Below, piece by piece: positions 6,422 through 15,267 of a stretch of 64,000 bases of DNA. The notes under the pieces are model-generated. The model ran no database searches. It saw nothing but the letters and a program-made list of their open reading frames with translations, and was not told the origin of the DNA. Origin of the DNA: Flavobacterium sp. (lineage in GTDB: Bacteria; Bacteroidota; Bacteroidia; Flavobacteriales; Flavobacteriaceae); contig NZ_PNJW01000011.1 in the NCBI RefSeq assembly GCF_013822155.1, positions 1-64,000 of the forward strand, in the 5' to 3' direction. The first letter of the stretch is position 1; each line of letters opens with the position of its first letter. The translations under genes and the position numbers were made by a program.

Positions 6422-8176
6422 ATGAAATTTATTTTGCAATTCTATTTTTTTTTCTTTTGCTTAGTTGGATGGGCTCAACATTCCGTTGATCAACCGTTAT
6501 TGAAAAATCTTCAAAATTGTAAAACGGAAAAGTGTCGTATAAAACAATCTTTTTTGTTAGCCGAGTATTTTCTGGAAACAGATGATATTGAGTCCTCTCA
6601 AAGATGGCTGGAAAAAACGAAAGATTTAGTGTCTCCAAAAGTTATTGATAGCACGGCTGTATTCATTCAAAGTCTGCAGTCGGAGCTTTTTTATTACATG
6701 GGATTGTATCAGTTTGGAACCAATGAAGCAGAGAAAGCGATAGAAAATGCAAAGCAAATCAAAGACAGCTTACTTATTGCGGATGCCTATTTCTTTTTAG
6801 GGATTAATCAACTTGAAATTAATGAGTTGGAAAAAGCACAACAATCTTTGTGGAAATCAAGAAATTATTTCCCTAAAAAGTCGAATAGAAAACATATTCG
6901 AAGCCTTATTCAAAAGGAACATATCTACAATAATATTGCCCAATCAAAATTCAAATTGAAGGAGATGGATTCTGCGGTTTGGTATAATGCAAAAGCATAT
7001 ACATTTGCTAAGAAAAACAACAGTAAACGAGGTATTCCTAATATAGAACAAACCTTTGGACAAATTTATCTTTCTAAAAACCAGAAAGACAGTGCTTTGT
7101 TTTATTTTCAAAAAAGTATTCATTCTGCGGTTAATAGTAACTATTATGATATTGTATTGTTGAATTTCAGTTATTTGATGGAAAGTCAATCTGACGATCC
7201 AGTACTAGTTAACCATTGGTTTGAAAAAGGCATGGGTTTAATGGATCAAAAAATCATTAACATCACATTCCAACGCTATTTTTATGTAACTGCTTTGGCT
7301 GTTTTCAAAAAGAGGAATCAAACCGATAAAGTGGCTTTTGTGCAGGAAAAAATCATAGCCATTGATGATGAAACTCAACTGAAAGGCAATTTTTATATTC
7401 AAAATATAACGGAACAGTATGCAAAAAATGAGAATAAATTGCTGACCTTTCAAGTTGAGGAATTAACAAAGCAACGAAAATATGCTTTTTTGCAATTAAT
7501 AGCCGCCGGATTATCACTTATCATTCTTTCTTTAGTGATCGTTATTATTCGAAGAAAAAATAAAATTCAGCAAACATTACTTGATCAAAAAAATGAAATC
7601 AGTAAAGATTTACATGACGATATCGGAAGTGGTTTGAGCAGTATTTTAATTCATGCCGACCTACTGCTGAAAAATGGCACTTCAGATGAGAAACAAAAAG
7701 TATTAGCTACTAAAATTAACCAAACCGGAAAAGAAATCTCCCAGCGTCTCAATGCTTTTATCTGGTCGTTGAACACCGAGCACAATACCCTTCAGCATTT
7801 TTGTGAATATACTAAACAGTATGGAGCAACTCTTTTTGAAGAAACGCCCATTTCTTTTGTCTTTCAAAATTCCATTAAAAATAAAGAAACCATAAAAATG
7901 AATGGACAACAACGGAAAAATTTATTTTATGCCCTCAAGGAGATTTTGAATAACACATTAAAGCATGCACAAGCAACGAAAGTGGTTTTACACATTAGTT
8001 TGGAAACAAATAAACAACTTCAGTTTACGATTCAAGATAATGGAACAGGAATTACCAAAGCGAATGCTTTTGGAAATGGATTTAAAAACATTCAGAATAG
8101 GGTTGAAGATTTAAAGGGAACTTTTACAGTAAAAACAGATAATGGACTTTTAACCATTATTACAATTCCGTTATAA
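6422..8176 (+). CDS. TPR-containing sensor histidine kinase
   Basis: 584 residues. An N-terminal signal peptide ends near AQHS. A long all-helical region with TPR-like repeats (about 40-330) is expected in the periplasm. One membrane helix follows at about 353-376 (QLIAAGLSLIILSLVIVIIRRK is the core, here in part: AAGLSLIILSLVIVII). The cytoplasmic part has a HisKA_3 dimerisation helix with the phosphoacceptor H398 in DLHDDIGSG, then an HATPase domain with NTLKHAQA (N box) and DNGTGI and GNGFKNI (G boxes). This is the usual NarX-like partner of a LuxR response regulator. The ligand cannot be deduced. The terminator at 8210 closes the two-gene operon. Confidence 0.93.
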   Translation: MKFILQFYFFFFCLVGWAQHSVDQPLLKNLQNCKTEKCRIKQSFLLAEYFLETDDIESSQRWLEKTKDLVSPKVIDSTAVFIQSLQSELFYYMGLYQFGTNEAEKAIENAKQIKDSLLIADAYFFLGINQLEINELEKAQQSLWKSRNYFPKKSNRKHIRSLIQKEHIYNNIAQSKFKLKEMDSAVWYNAKAYTFAKKNNSKRGIPNIEQTFGQIYLSKNQKDSALFYFQKSIHSAVNSNYYDIVLLNFSYLMESQSDDPVLVNHWFEKGMGLMDQKIINITFQRYFYVTALAVFKKRNQTDKVAFVQEKIIAIDDETQLKGNFYIQNITEQYAKNENKLLTFQVEELTKQRKYAFLQLIAAGLSLIILSLVIVIIRRKNKIQQTLLDQKNEISKDLHDDIGSGLSSILIHADLLLKNGTSDEKQKVLATKINQTGKEISQRLNAFIWSLNTEHNTLQHFCEYTKQYGATLFEETPISFVFQNSIKNKETIKMNGQQRKNLFYALKEILNNTLKHAQATKVVLHISLETNKQLQFTIQDNGTGITKANAFGNGFKNIQNRVEDLKGTFTVKTDNGLLTIITIPL

Positions 8177-8209
8177 TTTTAAAATATTTTCATTTTGTTT
8201 AAAAAGGGG

Positions 8210-8235
8210 AATACGCTAAATGGCGTATTTTTTTT
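8210..8235 (+). terminator. Terminator of the two-component operon
   Basis: AATACGC (8210-8216) pairs with GCGTATT (8223-8229), followed by a run of T. The remaining bases to 8467 hold no gene; they must contain the promoter of the fibre gene, but no clear -7 element was found. Confidence 0.85.
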
Positions 8236-8467
8236 ATGCCTATTTCAAACAAAAAGTAACTGTTTTTGAGCGAATCTTCCGTGAACCCTTATTTTACGTA
8301 GAAATTTTAGCCTTGTCCTTTTATTATTGAGTACGGTTAAAATCGTATTGTCTTGTTGGTTAAAAAGAGTGAATTTTATTTTATTAAATAAGCTAAAACG
8401 CAACACGTTGATTTTTAATTAAACCATATAAAATCTAGGTGTTTTGAAACTTGTAAAAACCACACCA

Positions 8468-11400
8468 ATGATGAAACATTATTTATTTATTTTCCTTTTT
8501 TTTACCGGATTTTTTGTTCATGCTCAAGTAGGAATCAACACCACAACGCCAAATGCCCAACTTGATATTCAGTCGAGCAATCAAGTCACGCCGTCAAATA
8601 CGGATGGAATTTTAATTCCTAAAATTGACACCTTTCCGGCTACTAATCCAACGGTTGCTCAACAAGGGATGTTGGTTTATTTGACTACACCGGTAGGAAC
8701 CAATATACCCGGGTTTTATTATTGGGATAATCCAACAACGAGTTGGGTTCCGATAAAAGGAAATGATACAGGTACTTTAGACCAAGCCTATGATTTTGGT
8801 GGAGCCGGTTTGGGAAAAACAATAACAGCAGATTCTGGAGCGGTTTTAATTAATGGAACAGATGGTTTGGTTTCCACAGGAACTTCTGGAACTGGTGTTT
8901 TAGCTCCTTCAGGTGCTGGGACTAGAATGGTATGGAATCCGAGAAAAGCTGCTTTTAGAGCGGGAACAGTTACGGGAACAAAATGGGATGATGCAAGTAT
9001 AGGTAACGGTTCTGTTGCATTTGGAAACTCAATTGCCACTGGCGGTAATGCTTTCGCAGGTGCAGGTGGTAATGCGGGTGGGAGTTTCTCATTTGCATTT
9101 GGCGGAGGAGCAATAGCATCTGGACAAAGTTCTTTTGCTTTTGGTCAAAGTGCTAATGCCAGTATTCAGGATGCTGTAGCGTTAGGTTTTTTATCTACAG
9201 CCTCTGGCCCTAGAGCTATTGCACTTGGTTCTGGTGTTACAGCCAGTGGACAAAGTTCAACAGCATTTGGAGCCGGAAATACAGCCAGTGGATTTGCCTC
9301 AACAGCTTTCGGTAGTACTACTATTGCAAGTGGTAGCACTTCTACTTCTTTTGGAAAAAGCAATACCGCTTTTAGTTTTGGTGAAACTGTTTTGGGAATT
9401 GGAGCTACCACTTACACAACGTCTACTAATGGTGATACACAGTTCCGAACTGCCAATTCAACCGACAGGCTTTTTGCAATAGGAAATGCTATAGATGCTG
9501 ATAATGACAATGTAGTAGATGACGCTGAAAGAAGCGATGCGATGGTGGTTTTGAAGAATGGGAATGTTGGTGTAGGGTTATCAACGCCGCAGAATAGATT
9601 GCATTTTCATAATCCAACAGGTATTCAAACTTTCATTCAATTAACTAATTCTTCTACAGGAATTACTCAAAATGATGGAATGATACTAGGAAATATTATC
9701 GGTACAAGTGAAGCAGGAATCATTAATCAAGAGCCAACAAACTTTTATTTAGGAACATCTAGTGATCAAAATCAATTAGTATTAACACCCTCGGGAAACG
9801 TAGGCGTTGGAACTGATTCAGCACAAGCTAAACTTCACGTTGAAGGAAACATCCGTATGGTAGACGGCAACCAAGCCGCAGGTAAAGTTTTAACGAGTGA
9901 TGCGAATGGAACGGCAACATGGCAAAATGCTTCTGCTAACGCTTGGGGTTTATCAGGAAATGCAGGAACTAATCCAGCAACAAATTTTGTTGGCACAACC
10001 GACAACAACGATTTAGTTTTAAAAACAAATAACAACGATAATTTTAGAATAAAAAATGATGGACGTATTGAAATTGGAAACAACGGAGCTAATCCGGTAT
10101 ATTTAGGTTCTACAAGTCTTTCTAAAAAGCTATATATTGCAACAGAATCATCAACAAATAATGTTGTTTTACAAGCATCAAATGCAGCTGGAGACCCAGT
10201 TTCAATCTATTTTGGTGGTTCTAGAGGGACCATTGCAATACCAACAATATCTGAATCGAATCGAAATCTTTCAAATCTTTTTTTTTCAGGTTATGATGGG
10301 ACACAATTTGTCAATTCATCGGCTATAAATGCGAGAATAGATGGAACACCTGCGTTAAATAGTATGCCTGGGATGTTACAATTTCAAACCACTCCAATTG
10401 GAGGAACTAGTCCATCAACAAGAATGATTATTAACAGTAAAGGAAATATTGGTATTGGAAGTGGAACTCCACTGGAACGCTTTCACGTTTTTGGAAAATC
10501 TATCTTTACCAATGGTTTTTCAGCCGATAATGCGGCTCTTTTATATCAAAATGATACTGACTATATGTTTCTTGGTCCGCAATCCGGAAGTAGTACCAAT
10601 GGAGCAGCCATGGCTCTTTTTGGCAGTACCAATGTAAGTGGTGGCAATGCCGGTGGTATGGATATCAATGTGCCAAATGCCTTAGTGAGGATGAACCACA
10701 CCAATGGAAATTTTACTTTTGGTACAAACAGTACCAGTGGTTATACAGGTGCTTTTGAGTTAAATGATAACGGTTTAGAAATCGGTCACAACTCTGCCAG
10801 TCGTGCTATTTTATTTAATCCCAATAGCACAGAACGGATGCGTTTAACACCAGCAGGTAATCTAGGTGTCGGAACCAATAATCCATTACAAAAGGTGCAC
10901 GTTTCCGGTCCTGCCGGATTAACCGCTGTTCGAATAGCCAATACTTCCGGAACAGGCTCAACATCCAACGTGGCTCTTGATTTTTTTAGAAATACTGCCG
11001 CTAATACCGATTGGCGTATTTACAATATTGGTGCCAATTTAACCATTGGCAACAGTGGCGATGATTTAGTTACGGTGAATGATTTATACCAATTTCAAGG
11101 GGTACGGTTTATGCCGATGACTGATGCTACTATTAGTTTGGGACAAGGAGCAAATCGTTGGAATACGCTTTTCGCCTCCAACGGCACCATCAATACCAGT
11201 GATGCTAGAGAGAAAAAAAATATTCAAAACCTGACATATGGTTTAGATGAGCTAATGCAGCTCCGCCCGGTGAGTTTTGAATGGAAAAAAGACGACGGTA
11301 GCGGAACAAAACTAGGATTAATTGCTCAAGAATTACAACAAGTACTTCCTGAAGTAGTTCGCGATTGGGATTGGGAAGTTGATGAACAAGGCAATCGCAA

Positions 11401-11584
11401 AAAAGTGACTTCGCCTATTTTAGGGGTTTATTACAGTGATTTGATTCCGGTTTTGATAAAGGCGACACAGGAACAGCAATTGGTGATTGAAAAGCAAAAA
11501 GAGGAAATCGATTTGCTTAAACAACAACTTCAAGTACAATATCAATCAATTTTAGAACGGTTAGAAAAAATAGAAAACAAATAA
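8468..11584 (+). CDS. Secreted fibre/adhesin with S74 endosialidase-chaperone domain
   Basis: About 1039 residues. The start is placed at ATG 8468 (or 8471), giving MMKHYLFIFLFFTG and a signal peptide ending HAQ; the longer frame begins with TTG at 8444. The mature protein opens with VGINTTTPNAQLDIQSSN, common in flavobacterial surface proteins. Bases about 9011-9400 encode a run of 14-residue units (AFG-x-ASG-x-S) like the YadA head repeat. Then come several units with NVGVGT or NIGIGS, typical of phage-tail-like fibres. The last 130 residues hold a peptidase_S74 intramolecular chaperone (DAREKKNIQNLTYGLDEL, GLIAQELQQVLPEV) and a coiled coil. The S74 domain normally trimerises the fibre and cleaves itself off. 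The role is likely surface attachment; the partner gene follows after 6 bases. Confidence 0.85.
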   Translation: MMKHYLFIFLFFTGFFVHAQVGINTTTPNAQLDIQSSNQVTPSNTDGILIPKIDTFPATNPTVAQQGMLVYLTTPVGTNIPGFYYWDNPTTSWVPIKGNDTGTLDQAYDFGGAGLGKTITADSGAVLINGTDGLVSTGTSGTGVLAPSGAGTRMVWNPRKAAFRAGTVTGTKWDDASIGNGSVAFGNSIATGGNAFAGAGGNAGGSFSFAFGGGAIASGQSSFAFGQSANASIQDAVALGFLSTASGPRAIALGSGVTASGQSSTAFGAGNTASGFASTAFGSTTIASGSTSTSFGKSNTAFSFGETVLGIGATTYTTSTNGDTQFRTANSTDRLFAIGNAIDADNDNVVDDAERSDAMVVLKNGNVGVGLSTPQNRLHFHNPTGIQTFIQLTNSSTGITQNDGMILGNIIGTSEAGIINQEPTNFYLGTSSDQNQLVLTPSGNVGVGTDSAQAKLHVEGNIRMVDGNQAAGKVLTSDANGTATWQNASANAWGLSGNAGTNPATNFVGTTDNNDLVLKTNNNDNFRIKNDGRIEIGNNGANPVYLGSTSLSKKLYIATESSTNNVVLQASNAAGDPVSIYFGGSRGTIAIPTISESNRNLSNLFFSGYDGTQFVNSSAINARIDGTPALNSMPGMLQFQTTPIGGTSPSTRMIINSKGNIGIGSGTPLERFHVFGKSIFTNGFSADNAALLYQNDTDYMFLGPQSGSSTNGAAMALFGSTNVSGGNAGGMDINVPNALVRMNHTNGNFTFGTNSTSGYTGAFELNDNGLEIGHNSASRAILFNPNSTERMRLTPAGNLGVGTNNPLQKVHVSGPAGLTAVRIANTSGTGSTSNVALDFFRNTAANTDWRIYNIGANLTIGNSGDDLVTVNDLYQFQGVRFMPMTDATISLGQGANRWNTLFASNGTINTSDAREKKNIQNLTYGLDELMQLRPVSFEWKKDDGSGTKLGLIAQELQQVLPEVVRDWDWEVDEQGNRKKVTSPILGVYYSDLIPVLIKATQEQQLVIEKQKEEIDLLKQQLQVQYQSILERLEKIENK

Positions 11585-11590
11585 ATCAAA

Positions 11591-12025
11591 ATGTATATGA
11601 AAATTAAAATCGGATTAATTATAGCTTTAACATTCATCTTTATCAATGGTTACAGTCAAAACAATCAAACAACTATAAATTACAGTATTGGAAAATCATT
11701 AAGAGAACAAGTAGGAGGAGATTTAGTAATTAATGATGGAACTTTCTGTGTTGAAAAAAACAATAATTTACAAAAACTCTTTGAAGCCACTAGTCATGGC
11801 ACTTTGTTTATTGATATTAACAATCGAGGCGGAGGTAATAGTTGTGTAACACTTGTGGTGGAAACAGCAACAAGCACCATCAAAACAGTCATACCGGAAG
11901 ATGCTCAATCCGGAGTGCTTAAATTTAGTAAGGTAAAAAATGCTTATTTAACCATTGTAAGTAGACCAAACGACTCAAACCTATTAACAGCCACGAGTAG
12001 TGGAGTAGCTACGGTTTGGTTTTAA
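11591..12025 (+). CDS. Small secreted protein, unknown
   Basis: 144 residues with a signal peptide (MKIKIGLIIALTFIFINGYSQ; the first ATG at 11591 adds MY). The mature part is beta-rich, with two cysteines (FCVEK and NSCVTL) and ends KVKNAYLTIVSRPN and SGVATVWF. No family recognised. It starts 6 bases after the fibre gene and shares its terminator, so it is probably co-exported and may work with the fibre. Confidence 0.75.
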   Translation: MYMKIKIGLIIALTFIFINGYSQNNQTTINYSIGKSLREQVGGDLVINDGTFCVEKNNNLQKLFEATSHGTLFIDINNRGGGNSCVTLVVETATSTIKTVIPEDAQSGVLKFSKVKNAYLTIVSRPNDSNLLTATSSGVATVWF

Positions 12026-12066
12026 TTTGAAAAAGTAAAAAATTGGAAAATTAGTTTTAGTGGTTG

Positions 12067-12107
12067 ATCCCCTTCCGGCAAGTGGTTTGCGGAGGGGGAT
12101 TTTTTTT
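12067..12107 (+). terminator. Strong terminator between the fibre operon and umuD
   Basis: ATCCCCTTCCG (12067-12077) pairs with CGGAGGGGGAT (12090-12100) with one mismatch or bulge, followed by T7. It ends the plus-strand operon and overlaps the umuD stop by 2 bases. Confidence 0.85.
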
Positions 12108-12537
12108 AAAGCCTTTTAATTACATAGGTTACAATTCCCCAAATAATCAATTGGTTTTCGTCGGTTACTTTAATGGGCTCGAAGTCCTTGTTTTCAGGCA
12201 TCAGGAGTACACCTTCTTTGGTTATTTTGATGCGTTTTACGGTGAATTCTCCATCAATAAAACAAACGGCCACTTTGTTATTTCGGGGTTCTAAACTTCG
12301 GTCGATGACTAAAATATCACCGTTATCTATTCCGGCTCCAATCATTGAATTTCCGGAAGCTTTGGCATAAAAAGTAGCTTCTCTGTTTTTTACTAAAACG
12401 GCATCCAAACTAATTTTTGTTTCATCAAAATCTGCTGCCGGTGACGGAAATCCGGCCTTAATCCCTGCTTTAATATACGGAAGTTCGATGGGATTTTCTA
12501 AATCCGGTATAAAAAAGGTAAGTTTCGTTTTTGTCAT
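12106..12537 (-). CDS. umuD: UmuD-like S24 autoprotease subunit of DNA polymerase V
   Basis: Starting at ATG 12535-12537 (MTKTKLTFFIP) the product has 143 residues, close to E. coli UmuD; an upstream ATG at 12579 adds 14 residues without homology. The cleavage site AGFPSPAAD is present, followed by the catalytic serine in GNSMIGAGI and the lysine in the VKRIKI segment, the S24/LexA-type Ser-Lys dyad. On RecA-ssDNA it should cut itself to UmuD' and bind UmuC for error-prone translesion synthesis. It lies 53 bases downstream of umuC, the reverse of the usual umuD-umuC order. Confidence 0.92.
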   Translation of the reverse strand: MTKTKLTFFIPDLENPIELPYIKAGIKAGFPSPAADFDETKISLDAVLVKNREATFYAKASGNSMIGAGIDNGDILVIDRSLEPRNNKVAVCFIDGEFTVKRIKITKEGVLLMPENKDFEPIKVTDENQLIIWGIVTYVIKRL

Positions 12538-12590
12538 ATTTTTTAACCAAAATGAGCACAAAGAAGGCACAAAGTTCACAAAATTAAATA

Positions 12591-13856
12591 TTAGCTACAA
12601 TTTACTTTAAAAACATCCCGAATATCCGTCGTATATTTTGGCGAAAGCAAATTCTGTTTCATTTTCCAAGTCCGTTGCAAGTCTTGATTGCCTAAACGGA
12701 TTTTTCGTTCGCCGGTTTTTTTGTGAAAGGCATCCATCACTTCCATGATTTTTTGGTGTTTCGGATTTTCTTCTTCAAACAAGTGAAATTGTTTTTGATC
12801 TTGCGGAATGATTTGGGTAACGATAACTCCGGCCTTTTTATAAATTTCACCTTCTTCAAAAATTTCTTTCAACATTTTTACCGCGACCGAACTTAAGGTT
12901 ATACTTGAGTTGCTGGCATAAGGCAAAGTTTCCATTTTATAAAAATTATATTTTGGCTTATCCACTTTGTATTTGTCTTTTCGCAAGTAAAGAATTACGC
13001 CATAACAGCATGATTTTTGTTTGCGAAGCTTTTCCGCACAAACGGTAGCAAAGGTAGAAACCCGTTCTTTCATTTCATCAAACGTGGTAATGTTGCCATC
13101 AAAACTTCGGGTGATGGCGATGTTTTTGCGGTCTTTGGGTTCTTCGAGTTCTAATACCGATTGACCTAGTAATTCCAATCGCAAACGGTTGCCCACCACG
13201 CCCATTTCTTTTTTGATAAAAGTTTCGTTATGTGGTAATGTAAAATCGAATGCTGTATGAATATTTTGGGCTTTCATTTTTTTGGTTAGCCGAAAGCCGA
13301 TACCCCAAACGTCTTCAATTTTGGTCCATTTTAGTCCTTTGATGCGTTTTTCTTCGGTGTCGATTACATAACTTCCCAACGTTTGTTTTGGGAATTTACG
13401 GGCGATTTTGTTAGCCACTTTTGCCAAAGCTTTAGTAGGAGCAAAGCCAACGGAAACCGGAATACTAAGCCATTTTAACGTTCTCTTTTTCATTTCCAAG
13501 CCATACTGCTGATAATCGTCAATCTTCATTCCATCAAAATTCAAGAATGCTTCGTCGATACTGTACACTTCCAAATTGGGAGTAAACTGACCTAAAATTG
13601 CCATGACACGACTACTCAAATCGCCATATAAAGCATAATTAGAAGAAAAAACGGTGATATTTTTTTGTTTGAGTTCGTCACGGACTTTAAATTCAGGAGC
13701 TCCCATCGCAATGCCCAACGCTTTGGCTTCGTCGCTGCGGGAGATGATGCAGCCGTCGTTATTAGACAAAATAACAATGGGTTTTCCATTCAGTTGAGGT
13801 TGGAAAACACGTTCACAAGAAGCATAAAAATTGTTACAATCTACTAAAGCATACAT
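12591..13856 (-). CDS. umuC: UmuC, Y-family DNA polymerase V catalytic subunit
   Basis: 421 residues, the family's usual length. It has the Y-family catalytic motifs ALVDCNNFYASCERVF (first metal aspartate), NNDGCIISRS and YSIDEAFLNF (the DE pair). Then come the thumb with KALAKVANKIARK, the little-finger domain and a C-terminal UmuC tail with RTWKMKQNLLSPKYTT. It carries out translesion synthesis with UmuD'2. It is the first gene of the umuC-umuD pair here. No LexA-like operator could be recognised upstream, and the SOS box of this group is not known well enough to search by eye. Confidence 0.95.
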   Translation of the reverse strand: MYALVDCNNFYASCERVFQPQLNGKPIVILSNNDGCIISRSDEAKALGIAMGAPEFKVRDELKQKNITVFSSNYALYGDLSSRVMAILGQFTPNLEVYSIDEAFLNFDGMKIDDYQQYGLEMKKRTLKWLSIPVSVGFAPTKALAKVANKIARKFPKQTLGSYVIDTEEKRIKGLKWTKIEDVWGIGFRLTKKMKAQNIHTAFDFTLPHNETFIKKEMGVVGNRLRLELLGQSVLELEEPKDRKNIAITRSFDGNITTFDEMKERVSTFATVCAEKLRKQKSCCYGVILYLRKDKYKVDKPKYNFYKMETLPYASNSSITLSSVAVKMLKEIFEEGEIYKKAGVIVTQIIPQDQKQFHLFEEENPKHQKIMEVMDAFHKKTGERKIRLGNQDLQRTWKMKQNLLSPKYTTDIRDVFKVNCS

Positions 13857-13967
13857 GTTGTAAAGTTAGTAGATTATTATTTTTTTTGGAAGTGAACGGA
13901 TGTTAATGTTGATAAGAAGATAGAGGTAAGAAGCAAGAGGCAAGAAGGATTCAATAATTTTTAATTT

Positions 13968-14477
13968 CTAAGCGTTTAGCACTTTTTCGTATGCTCGTCT
14001 CGGACTACCTCTGAAATGCACAATGCCACAGAACACAAAGCCTGATTTTTCAAAAATGCTCATCATGGCAAAATTGTCGTGGTTGGTGTCGGCTTTCAGG
14101 CTATGGATGTTGTTTTCTAAAGCAAAAGCTTCGATGAAATCAATCATTTTTTTGGATAAGTTTTGACCGATGTATTCCTGAGCAATCGCCACCCGATGAA
14201 AAACAACAAAATCACTTGTAGTCAACCATTCGCCTTGCAAGTTTTCATATTCCGGTTCGTCGTTGATTAAAACGGCTGTATAACCGATGATTATATTGTC
14301 GTCTGTAAGTACATAACCAATTCTTTTTTCAATGTCTTGTTGGATGATTTCCGGGTTGGGATAACCGTCTTGCCATTGGTTGCTACCGTCGGTTTTTCTT
14401 CGTAGGATGGCTTGCTGGAGAATTATCCAAATTTTAGGAGCATCTGTGATAGGGGCTTTTCGGAAGTGGTAGTTCAT
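13968..14477 (-). CDS. GNAT-family N-acetyltransferase
   Basis: 169 residues from the ATG at 14475-14477 (MNYHFRKAPITDAPKIWIIL). A further ATG at 14546 would add 23 residues that run towards an intergenic repeat and do not look coding. The N-terminal RKAPITDAPKIW matches the GNAT start, and VVFHRVAIAQEYIGQNLSKKMIDF is strand 4 and the acyl-CoA loop region, given here as two parts (VVFHRVAIAQEYIG and QNLSKKMIDF). NHDNFAMMSIFEKSGFVFCG is the typical C-terminal motif. It should acetylate a small molecule or peptide; the substrate is unknown. It is probably a single-gene unit. Confidence 0.85.
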   Translation of the reverse strand: MNYHFRKAPITDAPKIWIILQQAILRRKTDGSNQWQDGYPNPEIIQQDIEKRIGYVLTDDNIIIGYTAVLINDEPEYENLQGEWLTTSDFVVFHRVAIAQEYIGQNLSKKMIDFIEAFALENNIHSLKADTNHDNFAMMSIFEKSGFVFCGIVHFRGSPRRAYEKVLNA

Positions 14478-14547
14478 GGAAGGTTGTGTTCTGTATACTA
14501 GAAAATAAGATGTAAAGTTAGCAGAATTTTTTATTGAAGCACCCATT

Positions 14548-14633
14548 GCGTGAGGGATAGAGCCCTTATTTAGCTCTCCCGATTTTTATCGGGAAGCGAG
14601 TGGCGAAAGCCCGACCCTTGTGGGCACGCCCCA
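14548..14633. repeat. Dispersed intergenic repeat-like element
   Basis: The stretch contains GCGTGAGGGATAGAG, a hairpin CCCGATTTTTATCGGG (14579-14594), GGCGAAAGCCCGACCC and GTGGGCACGCCCC. I recognise this combination as a GC-richer intergenic repeat common in Flavobacterium genomes. It is far richer in G and C than its surroundings and codes for nothing evident. Confidence 0.5.
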
Positions 14634-14684
14634 AAACCAATTTTTATAATTATTCCAATTTTTTAAATCCGTGTTCTTTGAAAT

Positions 14685-14715
14685 ACAAAAAACGTCCCGA
14701 TTGCTCGAGACGTTT
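14685..14715 (-). terminator. Terminator of the cold-shock gene
   Basis: On the minus strand AACGTCTCG and CGGGACGTT form a 9-bp stem with one G-T pair, followed by six T. Confidence 0.8.
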
Positions 14716-14746
14716 GTCATTCATTCGGTAATCTAAATAATGTATA

Positions 14747-14944
14747 TTATTCGATCACAGCTACTTGAGCTGCTACTTTACCTTTTCTACCTTCTTCTTC
14801 TTCGTAAGAAACACGGTCACCTTCTCTTAGCTCTTCAGCTTTGATACCAGTTGCATGAACGAAAATGTCTTTTCCTGTTTCTTCATCTGTAATGAATCCG
14901 TAACCTTTAGACTCATTGAAAAATTTTACTGTACCTGTACGCAT
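14747..14944 (-). CDS. CspA-family cold-shock protein
   Basis: 65 residues, the normal size of a single cold-shock domain. RNP1 (KGYGFIT) and RNP2 (DIFVHAT) are both intact, with the usual GTVKFFNESKG start. It binds single-stranded nucleic acid and acts as an RNA chaperone or antiterminator. It has its own terminator and about 85 bases of AT-rich leader before the next gene; long leaders in csp genes often regulate translation, but nothing specific can be claimed here. Confidence 0.95.
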   Translation of the reverse strand: MRTGTVKFFNESKGYGFITDEETGKDIFVHATGIKAEELREGDRVSYEEEEGRKGKVAAQVAVIE

Positions 14945-15029
14945 TGTGATAATAAAAATAATTAATAATGGCCAAAGGTAATCTATAAATACATACGAAT
15001 GTTAATTCAATACTATTTTTTTGTGAAAT

Positions 15030-15263
15030 TTATTGATTTTCAGTCTTTTCGTCTTTTTTATTGTCAAATTTGAACATATAGTCCTCCAATTTCTTGTTTT
15101 TATAGCGATGCCATAAAAAAATGGGCATAAGGACTAATGCACTGATTAAAACTCCCAATCCAACCCATTTATCTCCCTCGTTTCCAACAGTTTGTTTTAA
15201 ATAATAGCCGTAGCCAATAAGTCCAAGGATGATAATAAACAGTATTCGGATAATGTATTTCAT
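15030..15263 (-). CDS. Small two-helix membrane protein
   Basis: 77 residues with two hydrophobic helices (IIRILFIIILGLIGYGYYL and WVGLGVLISALVLMPIFLW) and a charged cytoplasmic tail (KNKKLEDYMFKFDNKKDEK). It lies 4 bases after aspS and is probably co-transcribed with it. The family is a flavobacterial protein of unknown function, seen by me only as conserved beside aspS. Confidence 0.7.
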   Translation of the reverse strand: MKYIIRILFIIILGLIGYGYYLKQTVGNEGDKWVGLGVLISALVLMPIFLWHRYKNKKLEDYMFKFDNKKDEKTENQ

Positions 15264-15267
15264 GGAA

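Noticed and set aside
8788..9482. Three overlapping open frames of 81-87 codons opposite or beside the fibre gene
   Set aside because: They mirror the low-complexity AFG/ASG repeat coding on the plus strand; their translations are Val/Pro/Leu strings without a family.
12064..12370. Two plus-strand frames over umuD (76 and 65 codons)
   Set aside because: They lie fully within the well-supported umuD gene and begin in a terminator; translations look random.
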